A stretch of 17,454 bases of DNA from CAJXCL01 sp964394335 (GTDB lineage Bacteria > Nitrospinota > Nitrospinia > CAJXCL01). Position 1 is the first letter of the stretch; each line of letters starts with the position of its first letter. The notes under the pieces are model-generated. The model made no database searches. It worked only from the letters and a program-made list of their open reading frames with translations, and had not been told where the DNA came from. The stretch spans positions 1 through 17,454 of the forward strand of contig CAYMVZ010000047.1 of the NCBI GenBank assembly GCA_964394335.1, written 5' to 3'. Below, piece after piece: positions 1 to 6,901 of the stretch. The translations under genes were made by a program, and so were the position numbers.

Positions 1-301
1 TGCTATTGTCAATTAAATCAAGTATATTAATAATATAAAATATCCAAAAAATTTTAAAAATACTGATATGTATCAAAATTTAATTGTTATATTATTCATA
101 AATAATTTATTTTGCAAGTTATATTTCATTTCGGCCATCCCTGGACTCAACTCTTCGGCTGGTTTAAAAAAACCGTTCATCCGGCTCTTTTTGCCGAATT
201 GTGGCTCAGGCCCCTGGCCGGTTTAGGTTGCAGTTTTCCTTTTTCAGGGGATGAGTTTGGTGTACCTCAAAAACTTTATATTTTGTTATGACAACCCCTT
301 A

Positions 302-324
302 ATGCCCCTTTGCTAAGGGGGCAT
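302..324. repeat. Inverted repeat (GC-rich hairpin)
   Basis: ATGCCCCTT (302-310) pairs with AAGGGGGCAT (315-324), with one unpaired G and a TGCT loop. No T-run follows on the plus strand, so it is not a textbook terminator. Palindromes of this kind, a C-run, a short loop and a G-run, often belong to dispersed repeat families, but membership cannot be shown from one copy. Confidence 0.5.
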
Positions 325-344
325 CAAATAATTGAAGTGAGTAT

Positions 345-376
345 TTGGAAGGGCTCTTTATAGACAGCTTTATAAT
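345..376 (+). promoter_or_regulatory. Candidate promoter of the aminopropyltransferase gene
   Basis: A perfect TATAAT lies at 371-376, about 20 bases before the ATG at 397. The best upstream partner is TTGGAA at 345-350, with a 20-base spacer that is longer than optimal. If it is used, the transcript leader is only about 14 bases, which fits the lack of a visible Shine-Dalgarno sequence. This is weak evidence based on the -10 box alone. Confidence 0.25.
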
Positions 377-396
377 CAAACTGATATACTACGCCG

Positions 397-1980
397 ATGA
401 CATATCAGCCATCAAAATCCGCAATCCAAAATCCGCAATTTAAAATCACCGCAAGCCGTTATCTCAAATTAAGCCTCTTCGCAACCGGTTTTGCTGGGAT
501 TGTGGCTGAATTTGTATTAGCCACTCTGGCAAGCTATCTTATTGGAAATCCTATTCTCCAGTGGACCCTTGTCTTGTCGTTCATGCTTTTTGCAATGGGT
601 GTTGGCAGCCGAATCAGCAAACATATCCATAACTATCTACTGGATAGATTTATATGCATCGAATTCTTGCTGTCTATTTTCTGCGCGACATGTGCTGCGA
701 TCAGCTACTCTGTTATCCCATATACTACCCACACCAGCTTGATCATCTACACAATTGTTTTAATAATCGGCCTGCTCATCGGTATGGAAATCCCTTTAGT
801 AACAAGGATCAATGATTCGTATGAAGGCCTGAGGACAAATATTTCATCGGTAATGGAAAACGATTATTACGGAGCATTAGTGGGCGGATTGGTATTCGCG
901 TTTTTCGCCCTGCCAAAACTTGGCTTGACCTACACGCCAGTAGCATTAGGGATGATAAACTTTTCCATAGCCGGCATTCTTTTGTGGAAATTTCATCACC
1001 TCATTAAATATAAGAGTTTGCTGAAATATTCTTTCACCGCGATTTCAGCGTTCATGATTGTTTTTCTTATCCTCGTTAAACCGATTATGCTTCATGGGGA
1101 ACAAAGCAGGTACCGGGACAAGATTATTTTTTCAAAACAAACAAAATACCAGAAAATTGTGGTAACCCAGTGGAAGGATTATCACTGGTTATATCTCAAC
1201 GGGCATGTTCAGTTCAGCAGTTATGATGAAGAGAAATATCATGAACCGTTGGTTCAGCCGGCCATGCTGCTTTCTCCGTTGCCAAAGTCCGTGCTCATTT
1301 TAGGCGGGGGAGATGGCCTGGCAGTAAGAGAGGTATTGAAGCATAAAGAAGTAAGAAACATAACTGTAGTGGATATCGATTCTGCAATGACGGGCCTTGC
1401 CAAAACTCATCCTGCCTTTCGAAAACTAAACGGAGAGGCTATGAGCAATTCAAAAGTTCATATTGTCAACCAGGATGCCTATAAATTTTTGCAAAAGAGT
1501 AAAGATTTATATGATGTTATAATTATTGATCTGCCTGACCCAAACTCCATTCAATTAGCCCGGCTATACTCTCGCGGCTTTTACTCTCTCTGTAAGAACC
1601 ATTTAACTAAGTTTGGCGTGATGGTTACCCAGAGCACCAGTCCCATTTATACAAAAAAAGCATTTCTAACGATTATAAAAACAATGGAAGCCGTGGGCAT
1701 TACCGCACTACCTTACCATAACCAGATTCCAACGATGGGCGAGTGGGGCTGGAACCTGGGGGTGCGTGATGAGTTGATAGGCAAGAAAGAACTTAAAGGA
1801 AAAGTTCAGAAATTAGATTTTAATAAAATTCCTACACGATTTTTAAACCAGGACGCCATGATTTCTATGACACACTTTGGAAAAGGAATTTTTGATTCAG
1901 AGGAAGATCTGGAGGTCAATACTGAACTTAATCCTGTCCTGGATCAATACTACAGGGAAGGTTCCTGGGCATTATATTAA
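397..1980 (+). CDS. speE: Membrane-anchored spermidine synthase-type aminopropyltransferase
   Basis: Likely transfers an aminopropyl group from decarboxylated S-adenosylmethionine to putrescine or a similar amine. About 235 N-terminal residues form roughly seven hydrophobic segments (near 23-50, 55-75, 88-108, 113-135, 158-176, 178-198, 212-233). The soluble C-terminal domain carries the family signatures. These are YHE at 281-283, GGGDG at 303-307, the acidic residue after beta-2 in VVDID (D326 region), the NQD acidic site near D360, and DLPDP at 378-382, where the catalytic aspartate is expected. Canonical SpeE is near 280-300 residues, so the extra length is the membrane domain, an architecture known from other bacteria. 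No S-adenosylmethionine decarboxylase gene lies nearby. The start lacks a Shine-Dalgarno sequence, but a later start would cut into the first membrane segment. The amine acceptor cannot be read from the sequence, and a non-polyamine methyltransferase-like role remains possible. Confidence 0.88.
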   Translation: MTYQPSKSAIQNPQFKITASRYLKLSLFATGFAGIVAEFVLATLASYLIGNPILQWTLVLSFMLFAMGVGSRISKHIHNYLLDRFICIEFLLSIFCATCAAISYSVIPYTTHTSLIIYTIVLIIGLLIGMEIPLVTRINDSYEGLRTNISSVMENDYYGALVGGLVFAFFALPKLGLTYTPVALGMINFSIAGILLWKFHHLIKYKSLLKYSFTAISAFMIVFLILVKPIMLHGEQSRYRDKIIFSKQTKYQKIVVTQWKDYHWLYLNGHVQFSSYDEEKYHEPLVQPAMLLSPLPKSVLILGGGDGLAVREVLKHKEVRNITVVDIDSAMTGLAKTHPAFRKLNGEAMSNSKVHIVNQDAYKFLQKSKDLYDVIIIDLPDPNSIQLARLYSRGFYSLCKNHLTKFGVMVTQSTSPIYTKKAFLTIIKTMEAVGITALPYHNQIPTMGEWGWNLGVRDELIGKKELKGKVQKLDFNKIPTRFLNQDAMISMTHFGKGIFDSEEDLEVNTELNPVLDQYYREGSWALY

Positions 1981-2001
1981 TTTACTCTCAGGCAAGAAAA
2001 T

Positions 2002-2325
2002 CTATTGTGAAATATCAAGTTTTTTTGCAATAAGCTTAAAATGTTTGTCATGATGCAAAAGAGTACACCCGTATACTTTTACAATAGATGAAATGATTAT
2101 GTCTATGGTAGGCACTGTAATGCCTGATTTTCTCAAAGAATATCCGGCAGTCTTTGCTATATCCCATACTTTACCATTTGCCGATAGCAGGCCAAGAGAT
2201 TCTAAGCATGATTGCATTAATGAGTACTCTTTCTTATTGCCACATCCCTGCAATAGTTCAAGAATAATAATATTAGTCGTTACCACAGATGCGGATGTAA
2301 GTGAATCAACATTCCCTATTGACAT
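2002..2325 (-). CDS. VapC-like PIN-domain toxin, N-terminally degraded
   Basis: The 107 residues match the middle and C-terminal parts of VapC-type PIN ribonucleases, the toxin half of type II toxin-antitoxin pairs that cleave RNA with metal-bound acidic residues. Visible hallmarks are ILELLQG (E23), VPTID (D75) and LLHHDKHF (D93). The usual start, a hydrophobic stretch followed by VDTS, is reduced to VDS at residues 6-8. Only 15 residues separate that aspartate from E23, against the usual 35 or so, so about 20-25 residues seem lost. Family members are usually about 130 residues. No VapB antitoxin is recognisable upstream. An overlapping 30-codon frame (2306-2398, minus) could be the tail of one, but resembles nothing I know. 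It ends 21 bases from the convergent aminopropyltransferase gene. Most likely a decaying toxin gene, though the frame itself is intact. Confidence 0.7.
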   Translation of the reverse strand: MSIGNVDSLTSASVVTTNIIILELLQGCGNKKEYSLMQSCLESLGLLSANGKVWDIAKTAGYSLRKSGITVPTIDIIISSIVKVYGCTLLHHDKHFKLIAKKLDISQ

Positions 2326-2449
2326 AATTTATTGCAATGATTACCACGACGTCCTTCATATCTTCTGTTCCGAAGACCTCAAACACCTGTGCAAGCATTT
2401 CCTTGCTCTAATCAACAAAGGTCCTGTCATAAGAAAATGAAATTGAGTG

Positions 2450-2476
2450 ATTATCTCCGCCTTTGCCGGAGATAAT
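2450..2476. repeat. Perfect 10-bp inverted repeat
   Basis: ATTATCTCCG (2450-2459) and CGGAGATAAT (2467-2476) form a perfect 10-bp stem around a 7-base loop. It lies upstream of the toxin remnant on the minus strand. There is no adjacent T-run in either direction, so an operator or structural repeat is more likely than a terminator. Confidence 0.6.
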
Positions 2477-2535
2477 GACTTCCTAACATTTAATATATTT
2501 TGTGATGGTTTTATGATAGAAAGATTTACGAGTAT

Positions 2536-2578
2536 GCTGGCTGAATGGTCCGACTTTTACTCGGGGATGAAAGCCAGC
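2536..2578. repeat. Two-tier stem-loop
   Basis: An outer stem GCTGGCT (2536-2542) with AGCCAGC (2572-2578) encloses an inner stem CCGA (2550-2553) with TCGG (2561-2564). The inner part (CCGACTTTTACTCGGGG) resembles the hairpin 60 bases downstream (CCCCGACCTTTAGTCGGGG), so the two may be degenerate copies or the two ends of one small element. Confidence 0.45.
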
Positions 2579-2612
2579 TATTAAAACAAAAATAAAATTC
2601 AATACTCGGAAG

Positions 2613-2639
2613 CCCCGACCTTTAGTCGGGGAGCTTCAC
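2613..2639 (+). mobile_element. IS200/IS605-like right-end palindrome (relic)
   Basis: CCCCGAC (2613-2619), loop CTTTA, GTCGGGG (2625-2631), then AGC and TTCAC at 2635-2639. From memory, a GC-rich hairpin with a CTTTAG-like loop followed within a few bases by TTCAC is the form of the right end in many IS200/IS605 TnpB-type elements. There it is the transposase substrate and the 3' part of the guide RNA. No tnpA or tnpB frame is present, so this would be a relic or a non-autonomous derivative. The hairpin itself is certain, but the mobile-element reading is an inference. Confidence 0.4.
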
Positions 2640-2644
2640 TGCCA
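2628..2644 (+). promoter_or_regulatory. Ribosome binding site in hairpin 3' arm
   Basis: GGGGAG at 2628-2633 is the only Shine-Dalgarno-like sequence before the helicase ATG at 2644, about 10 bases away. Four of its six bases are in the 3' arm of the 7-bp GC-rich stem at 2613-2631, so folding would hide the site. This supports the ATG at 2644 as the start and suggests restrained translation. Confidence 0.45.
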
Positions 2645-5529
2645 TGAAAATTTCATCTTTCATCAACCTTTTAGAAAACTCTGAAGATTTTGGAAATCTC
2701 ATTGCTCACCATCACATCATTCCTCAAAGAAAAGCGACTCATTGCGGCAATGAAAGTTTTCTGGCTAAAGAAGTAAATGATGCTTTAAAAAAAATCGGTA
2801 TTGACCAGTTATACTCACATCAATATGAATCAATAAAAGCCGTTCGTAACGGAAAGAATGTAATCCTTTCCACTCCAACTTCTTCAGGAAAAACTCTTGC
2901 GTACAATATCCCTGTTTTTGAATCTGTTTTATTGAATGATCAGACAAGGGCTTTTTATTTATTCCCTTTAAAAGCCCTGGGACAGGATCAGTTGAAAACC
3001 CTGAAGGACTTCTCTTCCAACTTATCAGGGAAAGATATTAAGGCGGAGATATATGACGGAGATACTCCTTCCCATGTCCGTAAGAAAATAGCGAACAACA
3101 ATCCTCACATTATTATTAGCAACCCTGATATGCTTCATCTCGGTTTTTTAGCATATCATCATAATTGGGCCGATTTTTTTAAAAACCTGAAATACATTAT
3201 CATTGATGAATTGCATACGTACAGGGGAGTATTCGGATCCCATATTGCCCAGATATTGCGACGTCTTCGTCGTATTTGCCTTCTCTATGGATCCAACCCC
3301 TCCTTTATCACCTGCTCGGCAACCATTGACAACCCTTCACAATTTGCTGAAACCCTCACAGGGCTGCCTTTTACTTCGATAACAGAAAACGGCGCTCCAA
3401 ACGCTGGAGGGCACTTCCTGTTTTTTAACCCGGTTTTAAGCGCATATACTGAAGCAGCGAAACTGTTCAGGTTTTTATGCAATGACGGCTTTAAGATCAT
3501 TGCATTTACCAAGTCGAGAAGGGCAACTGAACTGATTTACACGTGGGTTAGCCAGGCAGATGTTTCATTAAGGAATAAAGTCAGCTCATACCGTGCCGGA
3601 TTTTTGCCGGAAGAAAGAAGGGAGATAGAGGCAAAACTTTTTTCCAATGAGCTTCAAGGTGTTATTGCGACCAGCGCCCTGGAAATGGGAATAGACGTCG
3701 GAGGTCTGGATGCCTGTTTGCTGGTTGGTTACCCGGGTACCGTGATTAACACATGGCAGCGTGGGGGAAGAGTAGGACGAGGTAGCAGAGAATATCTTAT
3801 CATACTCATTGCGCAGCAGGATGCTCTGGACCAATACTTTATGCGTCACCCGGCGGACTTCTTTCAAAGAGGATTCGAAAGGGCCGTACTCGACCCCGAT
3901 AACCCGGAAATAGTTAAGCAGCACCTGGTATGCGCCGCTTCGGAATCTCCTTTAAATGTTGATGAACAGGTATTTAATATAAAAGAACATATGGACCTCA
4001 TGAACCAATTGTCATTGAGCGGACAATTACAACCAGATGAGGAAAGTAAAACCTGGTACTCTTCAAGAAAAAGACCGCATCGACTAGTGGATATCCGATC
4101 CGCTGGAGAGGGCTTTACTATTTTTGAAGACAGTACGAACAAAGTCATAGGAAAAGTATCGGGCGGGCGCGTTTTTACTGAATGCCATAGAGGGGCTATA
4201 TATCTCCACAAGGGAAGTCAGTATGTCATTAGCCGTTTTGATCTGGATAAAAAAAATATTTACGCCATAAAAAGAAACGAATCCTACTTTACGAGGGCCA
4301 AAGAAGAAAAAGATACGGAAATTCTCTCTTTGCTCGGATCAAAGCCGGTCATGAACTTTGTTCTTAAAAAAGGAAGATTAAAAGTTACAAGCAAGGTAAC
4401 GGGATATGAAAAAAGGAAAATTTCAGGGCATGAATTATTGTCTCATCATGAACTGAACCTCCCGGAACAGATATTTGAAACAGTGGGATTTTGGATTGAG
4501 ATTGATGACACAATTAAATTACAAATTGAAAATAAAGGAAATCACTACATGGGTGCAATCCACGCTGTGGAACACGCGGCAATTGCAATGTTCCCGTTAT
4601 TTGTGTTGTGCGATAGAGATGATATCGGTGGTATTTCGTATACTGATCATCCCCAGGTAAAAAAAGGAGCAATCTTTATTTATGATGGTCACCCGGGAGG
4701 AGTGGGTTTGGCAAAACGGGGGTTTGATGTTATAAGTGAACTTTTAGAAGCCACCCTAAAGTTAATCATCGACTGCAAATGCGAGGAGGGCTGTCCTTCA
4801 TGCATCCATTCTCCAAAATGTGGTTCAGGCAACAAACCTCTGGACAAACGGGGAGCTCTTGACTTCCTTAAACTTCTTTTAGGAAAAACCAGACTTAAAA
4901 CAACAAAAGAAAAAACAAACTTATTTGCAAAGGAAAAAATTATGGAAATTGAACCGGAAGAAAAAATCAAGCGTGATTATCGAATTTTATTTTTTGATAT
5001 CGAGACTCAGAGAAGCGCGGCTGAAGTAGGGGGATGGAAAAACCTGCATTTAATGAAAGTGGCTGTTGCAGTGCTCTATGATTCTCTTGATCAGAAATTT
5101 ACTTCTTACCTTGAAGAAGAAATGGAACAGTTGATTGAAAAGTTGAAATCTGCTGATTTAGTCGTCGGGTTTAACCTGCTGAATTTTGATTATGGGGTTT
5201 TGCAACCCTATACCACAGAGGATTTAAAAAAATTAAAAACTTTTGATATTTTAGATGATATTAGAAAACGGCTTGGTTTCCGGTTAAGCTTAAATCATCT
5301 GGCAAATAAAACTTTAAAAGTTGAAAAAAGCGCCGACGGCCTTCAGTCTCTGCAATGGTTTAAAGAAGGGAAAATGGACCTTATTACTGAATATTGTATT
5401 AAGGACGTTGAAATAACTCGAGACCTTTTTCAGTTTGGAATTGAAAAAGATTACCTGCTTTATGAAAGAAGGGACGGTGGTGTTGTCCGGCTACCATTGG
5501 ATTGGGAACTGGATAAGCTGGTGAAGTAA
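2644..5529 (+). CDS. mrfA: MrfA/YprA-type helicase fused to MrfB/YprB-like exonuclease
   Basis: This 961-residue protein combines a superfamily 2 DNA helicase with a C-terminal 3'-5' exonuclease-like domain. Helicase signs are YSHQ at 57-60, Walker A TPTSSGKT at 77-84, DELH at 188-191, SAT at 225-227 and QRGGRVGR at 372-379. A DUF1998-type C-terminal region follows, with five cysteines (711, 713, 717, 720, 726) in a CxCxxxCxxC-type cluster and then SPKCGSGN, as in MrfA/YprA. A charged linker (about 745-777) leads to an RNase-H-fold domain with FFDIET (D785, E787), NFD (D849) and YCIKD (Y917, D921), a DEDDy layout. In Bacillus subtilis the adjacent genes mrfA and mrfB encode a helicase and an exonuclease acting in mitomycin C repair. 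Here the two activities are in one chain, which lacks the TPR-like tail of MrfB. A role in excision of bulky or crosslinked DNA damage is inferred. It stands alone, with no other repair gene beside it. Confidence 0.88.
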   Translation: MKISSFINLLENSEDFGNLIAHHHIIPQRKATHCGNESFLAKEVNDALKKIGIDQLYSHQYESIKAVRNGKNVILSTPTSSGKTLAYNIPVFESVLLNDQTRAFYLFPLKALGQDQLKTLKDFSSNLSGKDIKAEIYDGDTPSHVRKKIANNNPHIIISNPDMLHLGFLAYHHNWADFFKNLKYIIIDELHTYRGVFGSHIAQILRRLRRICLLYGSNPSFITCSATIDNPSQFAETLTGLPFTSITENGAPNAGGHFLFFNPVLSAYTEAAKLFRFLCNDGFKIIAFTKSRRATELIYTWVSQADVSLRNKVSSYRAGFLPEERREIEAKLFSNELQGVIATSALEMGIDVGGLDACLLVGYPGTVINTWQRGGRVGRGSREYLIILIAQQDALDQYFMRHPADFFQRGFERAVLDPDNPEIVKQHLVCAASESPLNVDEQVFNIKEHMDLMNQLSLSGQLQPDEESKTWYSSRKRPHRLVDIRSAGEGFTIFEDSTNKVIGKVSGGRVFTECHRGAIYLHKGSQYVISRFDLDKKNIYAIKRNESYFTRAKEEKDTEILSLLGSKPVMNFVLKKGRLKVTSKVTGYEKRKISGHELLSHHELNLPEQIFETVGFWIEIDDTIKLQIENKGNHYMGAIHAVEHAAIAMFPLFVLCDRDDIGGISYTDHPQVKKGAIFIYDGHPGGVGLAKRGFDVISELLEATLKLIIDCKCEEGCPSCIHSPKCGSGNKPLDKRGALDFLKLLLGKTRLKTTKEKTNLFAKEKIMEIEPEEKIKRDYRILFFDIETQRSAAEVGGWKNLHLMKVAVAVLYDSLDQKFTSYLEEEMEQLIEKLKSADLVVGFNLLNFDYGVLQPYTTEDLKKLKTFDILDDIRKRLGFRLSLNHLANKTLKVEKSADGLQSLQWFKEGKMDLITEYCIKDVEITRDLFQFGIEKDYLLYERRDGGVVRLPLDWELDKLVK

Positions 5530-5571
5530 AAAAATTGCCAATGCTCTACATATTGCGTACCTAAAAATAAA

Positions 5572-5605
5572 AACCACAATATATTGTGGTTAATATCTCT
5601 TTTTT
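5572..5605 (+). terminator. Probable terminator after the helicase gene
   Basis: AACCACAATA (5572-5581) and TATTGTGGTT (5582-5591) make a perfect 20-base palindrome, followed 8 bases later by a run of six T (5600-5605). The stem is AT-rich at its centre and the T-run is slightly distant, so it is a moderate terminator. It could instead be an operator for the transglycosylase gene. Confidence 0.5.
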
Positions 5606-5705
5606 CACTTGACTTATGAATTTACTTGGGTCATTATTACCCTATTGAAAAGAAGCATTCCATCCTCAAAACAAACAATCTTCGTAAACCCAGTAAGAGA
5701 AGTGT

Positions 5706-6529
5706 ATGAATATTTTTGGTAGTTATAAAAATTTAACTTTTAATCTGTCAGTAGCATTTATTTCTCTTTATTTTGCTAATCTTTCGCTTGCTTTTATTTC
5801 TTATCAGGTGAATGACAGAATTTTCTCGAATGTAAAAGAGAAATATTTCTTCAGAATAGCAAAAAGCTTGGAGCAAAAAAGGCTGCTGAAAGAAAATGAG
5901 GTANNNNNNNNNNNNNNNNNNNNNNNNNNNNNNNNNNNNNNNNNNNNNNNNNNNNNNNNNNNNNNNNNNNNNNNNNNNNNNNNNNNNNNNNNNNNNNNNN
6001 NNNCTTCAGAATAGCAAAAAGCTTGGAGCAAAAAAGGCTGCTGAAAGAAAATGAGGTAGAAAAGGAAGTGCTTAATATCCTTTCTAAATATCGCACCGGG
6101 TTAAATAAAACTCAATTGAAGCAGACGGCAGGAGTAATTCACCAGGAAGGTAAAAAATTGGGATATGATCCTATGCTTTTGGTGGCAGTGATAATGACGG
6201 AAAGTTCCGCTTACAATTGGGCGGTTTCAAATGTAGGGGCAAGAGGTTTAATGCAGTTAATGCCTTTTACCGCCAGGGAGATTGCTTCTGAAACCGCGCT
6301 ACAATGGAAAGGGAAAAAAACGCTCTATGACCCGTTATTAAATGTAAAAATGGGCGCGTATTACCTGAGTAAAATGGAAAGTAAATTTGGGAATATGCAA
6401 TTAGCACTTGAGGCATATAATCAGGGACCGAGAAGACTCAACAATATGTTGAACCGGGGCTATTTGCCAACCCGTTATTCAAGCAAAGTTTTTGGCGCTT
6501 ATGAGAAAATAAAGCAGGGCAGAATTTAA
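5706..6529 (+). CDS. Lytic transglycosylase, SLT domain (gap inside)
   Basis: A murein-degrading transglycosylase of the Slt/MltC/EmtA fold, expected in the periplasm or at a membrane. As printed it is split by 100 N, but the 55 bases on either side of the gap are identical. Removing the gap and one copy joins the halves in frame and gives an uninterrupted protein of 222 residues. In that numbering, residues 10-32 are a hydrophobic signal or anchor segment and the catalytic glutamate is E114 in VIMTESS. The GLMQLMP motif is at 129-135 and AYNQGP at 185-190, all in family order. The lysine- and glutamate-rich part at 40-75 is a helical linker. The start at 5706 follows AGAGAAG, a weak ribosome binding site. 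The haem lipoprotein gene begins 3 bases after the stop, so the two are probably co-transcribed. Confidence 0.88.
5849..6058. repeat. 55-bp direct repeat flanking assembly gap 1
   Basis: Bases 5849-5903 and 6004-6058 are identical over 55 bases, one copy on each side of the N run. Exact identity ending exactly at the gap edges points to two contig ends that overlap and were scaffolded without being merged. Collapsing one copy and the N run restores the transglycosylase frame. Confidence 0.9.
5904..6003. other. Assembly gap (100 N)
   Basis: Exactly 100 N, a conventional placeholder of unknown size. Given the overlapping flanks, the true missing length is probably zero. Confidence 0.95.
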
Positions 6530-6532
6530 TAA

Positions 6533-6850
6533 ATGAGATTATTGAAGATATCTGCCTATAGTGCTATTTTAATTGTTATCATCGCTTCCTGTAGTACCCC
6601 TTCTTTACAAAGAGCCTTTGAAGGTGAATTTTCAAAAGTAGAAAATAACAGGGTAATTTTTGAATACTGCCAGAGTTGTCACGTCCATAATGATTTAATC
6701 CCCGCTCCGCATGTGGCGGATAAAACAGGCCGCTATCAAAGTAAAAAATTTAGAGAAACCAGAGAATGCAGAACCTGCCATTATATTAAAGAAAATCTTT
6801 TTGGGGACATTGAAAGGAAAACAATAAGGCCGAAGAAAGGGAAGATATAA
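6533..6850 (+). CDS. Small dihaem c-type cytochrome lipoprotein
   Basis: A 105-residue exported protein of unknown specific role. The N-terminus has two positive charges, a hydrophobic core and a lipobox ending IIASC with the lipidated cysteine at residue 20. Serine follows at position +2, which in enterics favours the outer membrane. Two haem-c attachment motifs are visible, CQSCH (46-50) and CRTCH (79-83). Histidines at 52 and 60 are possible distal ligands. The C-terminus is basic. It should therefore be a small periplasm-facing electron carrier tethered to a membrane. It starts 3 bases after the transglycosylase stop and has only a poor ribosome binding site of its own, which suggests translational coupling. 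I do not recognise a named family. Fold and redox partner cannot be read from the sequence. Confidence 0.78.
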   Translation: MRLLKISAYSAILIVIIASCSTPSLQRAFEGEFSKVENNRVIFEYCQSCHVHNDLIPAPHVADKTGRYQSKKFRETRECRTCHYIKENLFGDIERKTIRPKKGKI

Positions 6851-6901
6851 AATTTATGAAATGCCTGTCAAATGCTGAGCTGCTTTCCGTAAAAATCTGC
6901 G

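Larger units (their letters stand above)
1..396. other. Gene-free AT-rich leader region
   Basis: No convincing gene lies here. The first 120 bases are very AT-rich. Bases 124 to about 291 have an open frame on the plus strand without an ATG, a ribosome binding site or any recognisable motif, so I do not call it. A hairpin at 302-324 and a TATAAT box at 371-376 are listed separately. The region may be the decayed remains of an upstream gene plus the promoter of the aminopropyltransferase gene. Confidence 0.6.
2326..2643. other. Hairpin-rich spacer between toxin remnant and helicase
   Basis: This 318-base stretch has no convincing gene. It holds three inverted repeats, listed separately (2450-2476, 2536-2578, 2613-2631), and a bare 30-codon minus-strand frame overlapping the toxin start. 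The density of palindromes and the IS200/IS605-like end at its right edge suggest that it is partly derived from a small mobile element. Confidence 0.55.

Noticed and set aside
124..291. Open plus-strand frame in the leader region
   Set aside because: No ATG, no ribosome binding site and no recognisable motif; it may be the remains of a gene but cannot be supported.
2093..2440. 115-codon plus-strand frame over the toxin remnant
   Set aside because: It is antisense to a frame with clear PIN-domain motifs, has no ribosome binding site and resembles nothing.
2450..2639. Possible CRISPR-like array from the clustered hairpins
   Set aside because: The three palindromes differ in sequence and spacing; there is no set of constant repeats with unique spacers.
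5849..6058. True tandem duplication in the transglycosylase gene
   Set aside because: The copies end exactly at a 100-N gap and have the same 55-base length as at the second gap, which points to assembly overlap.
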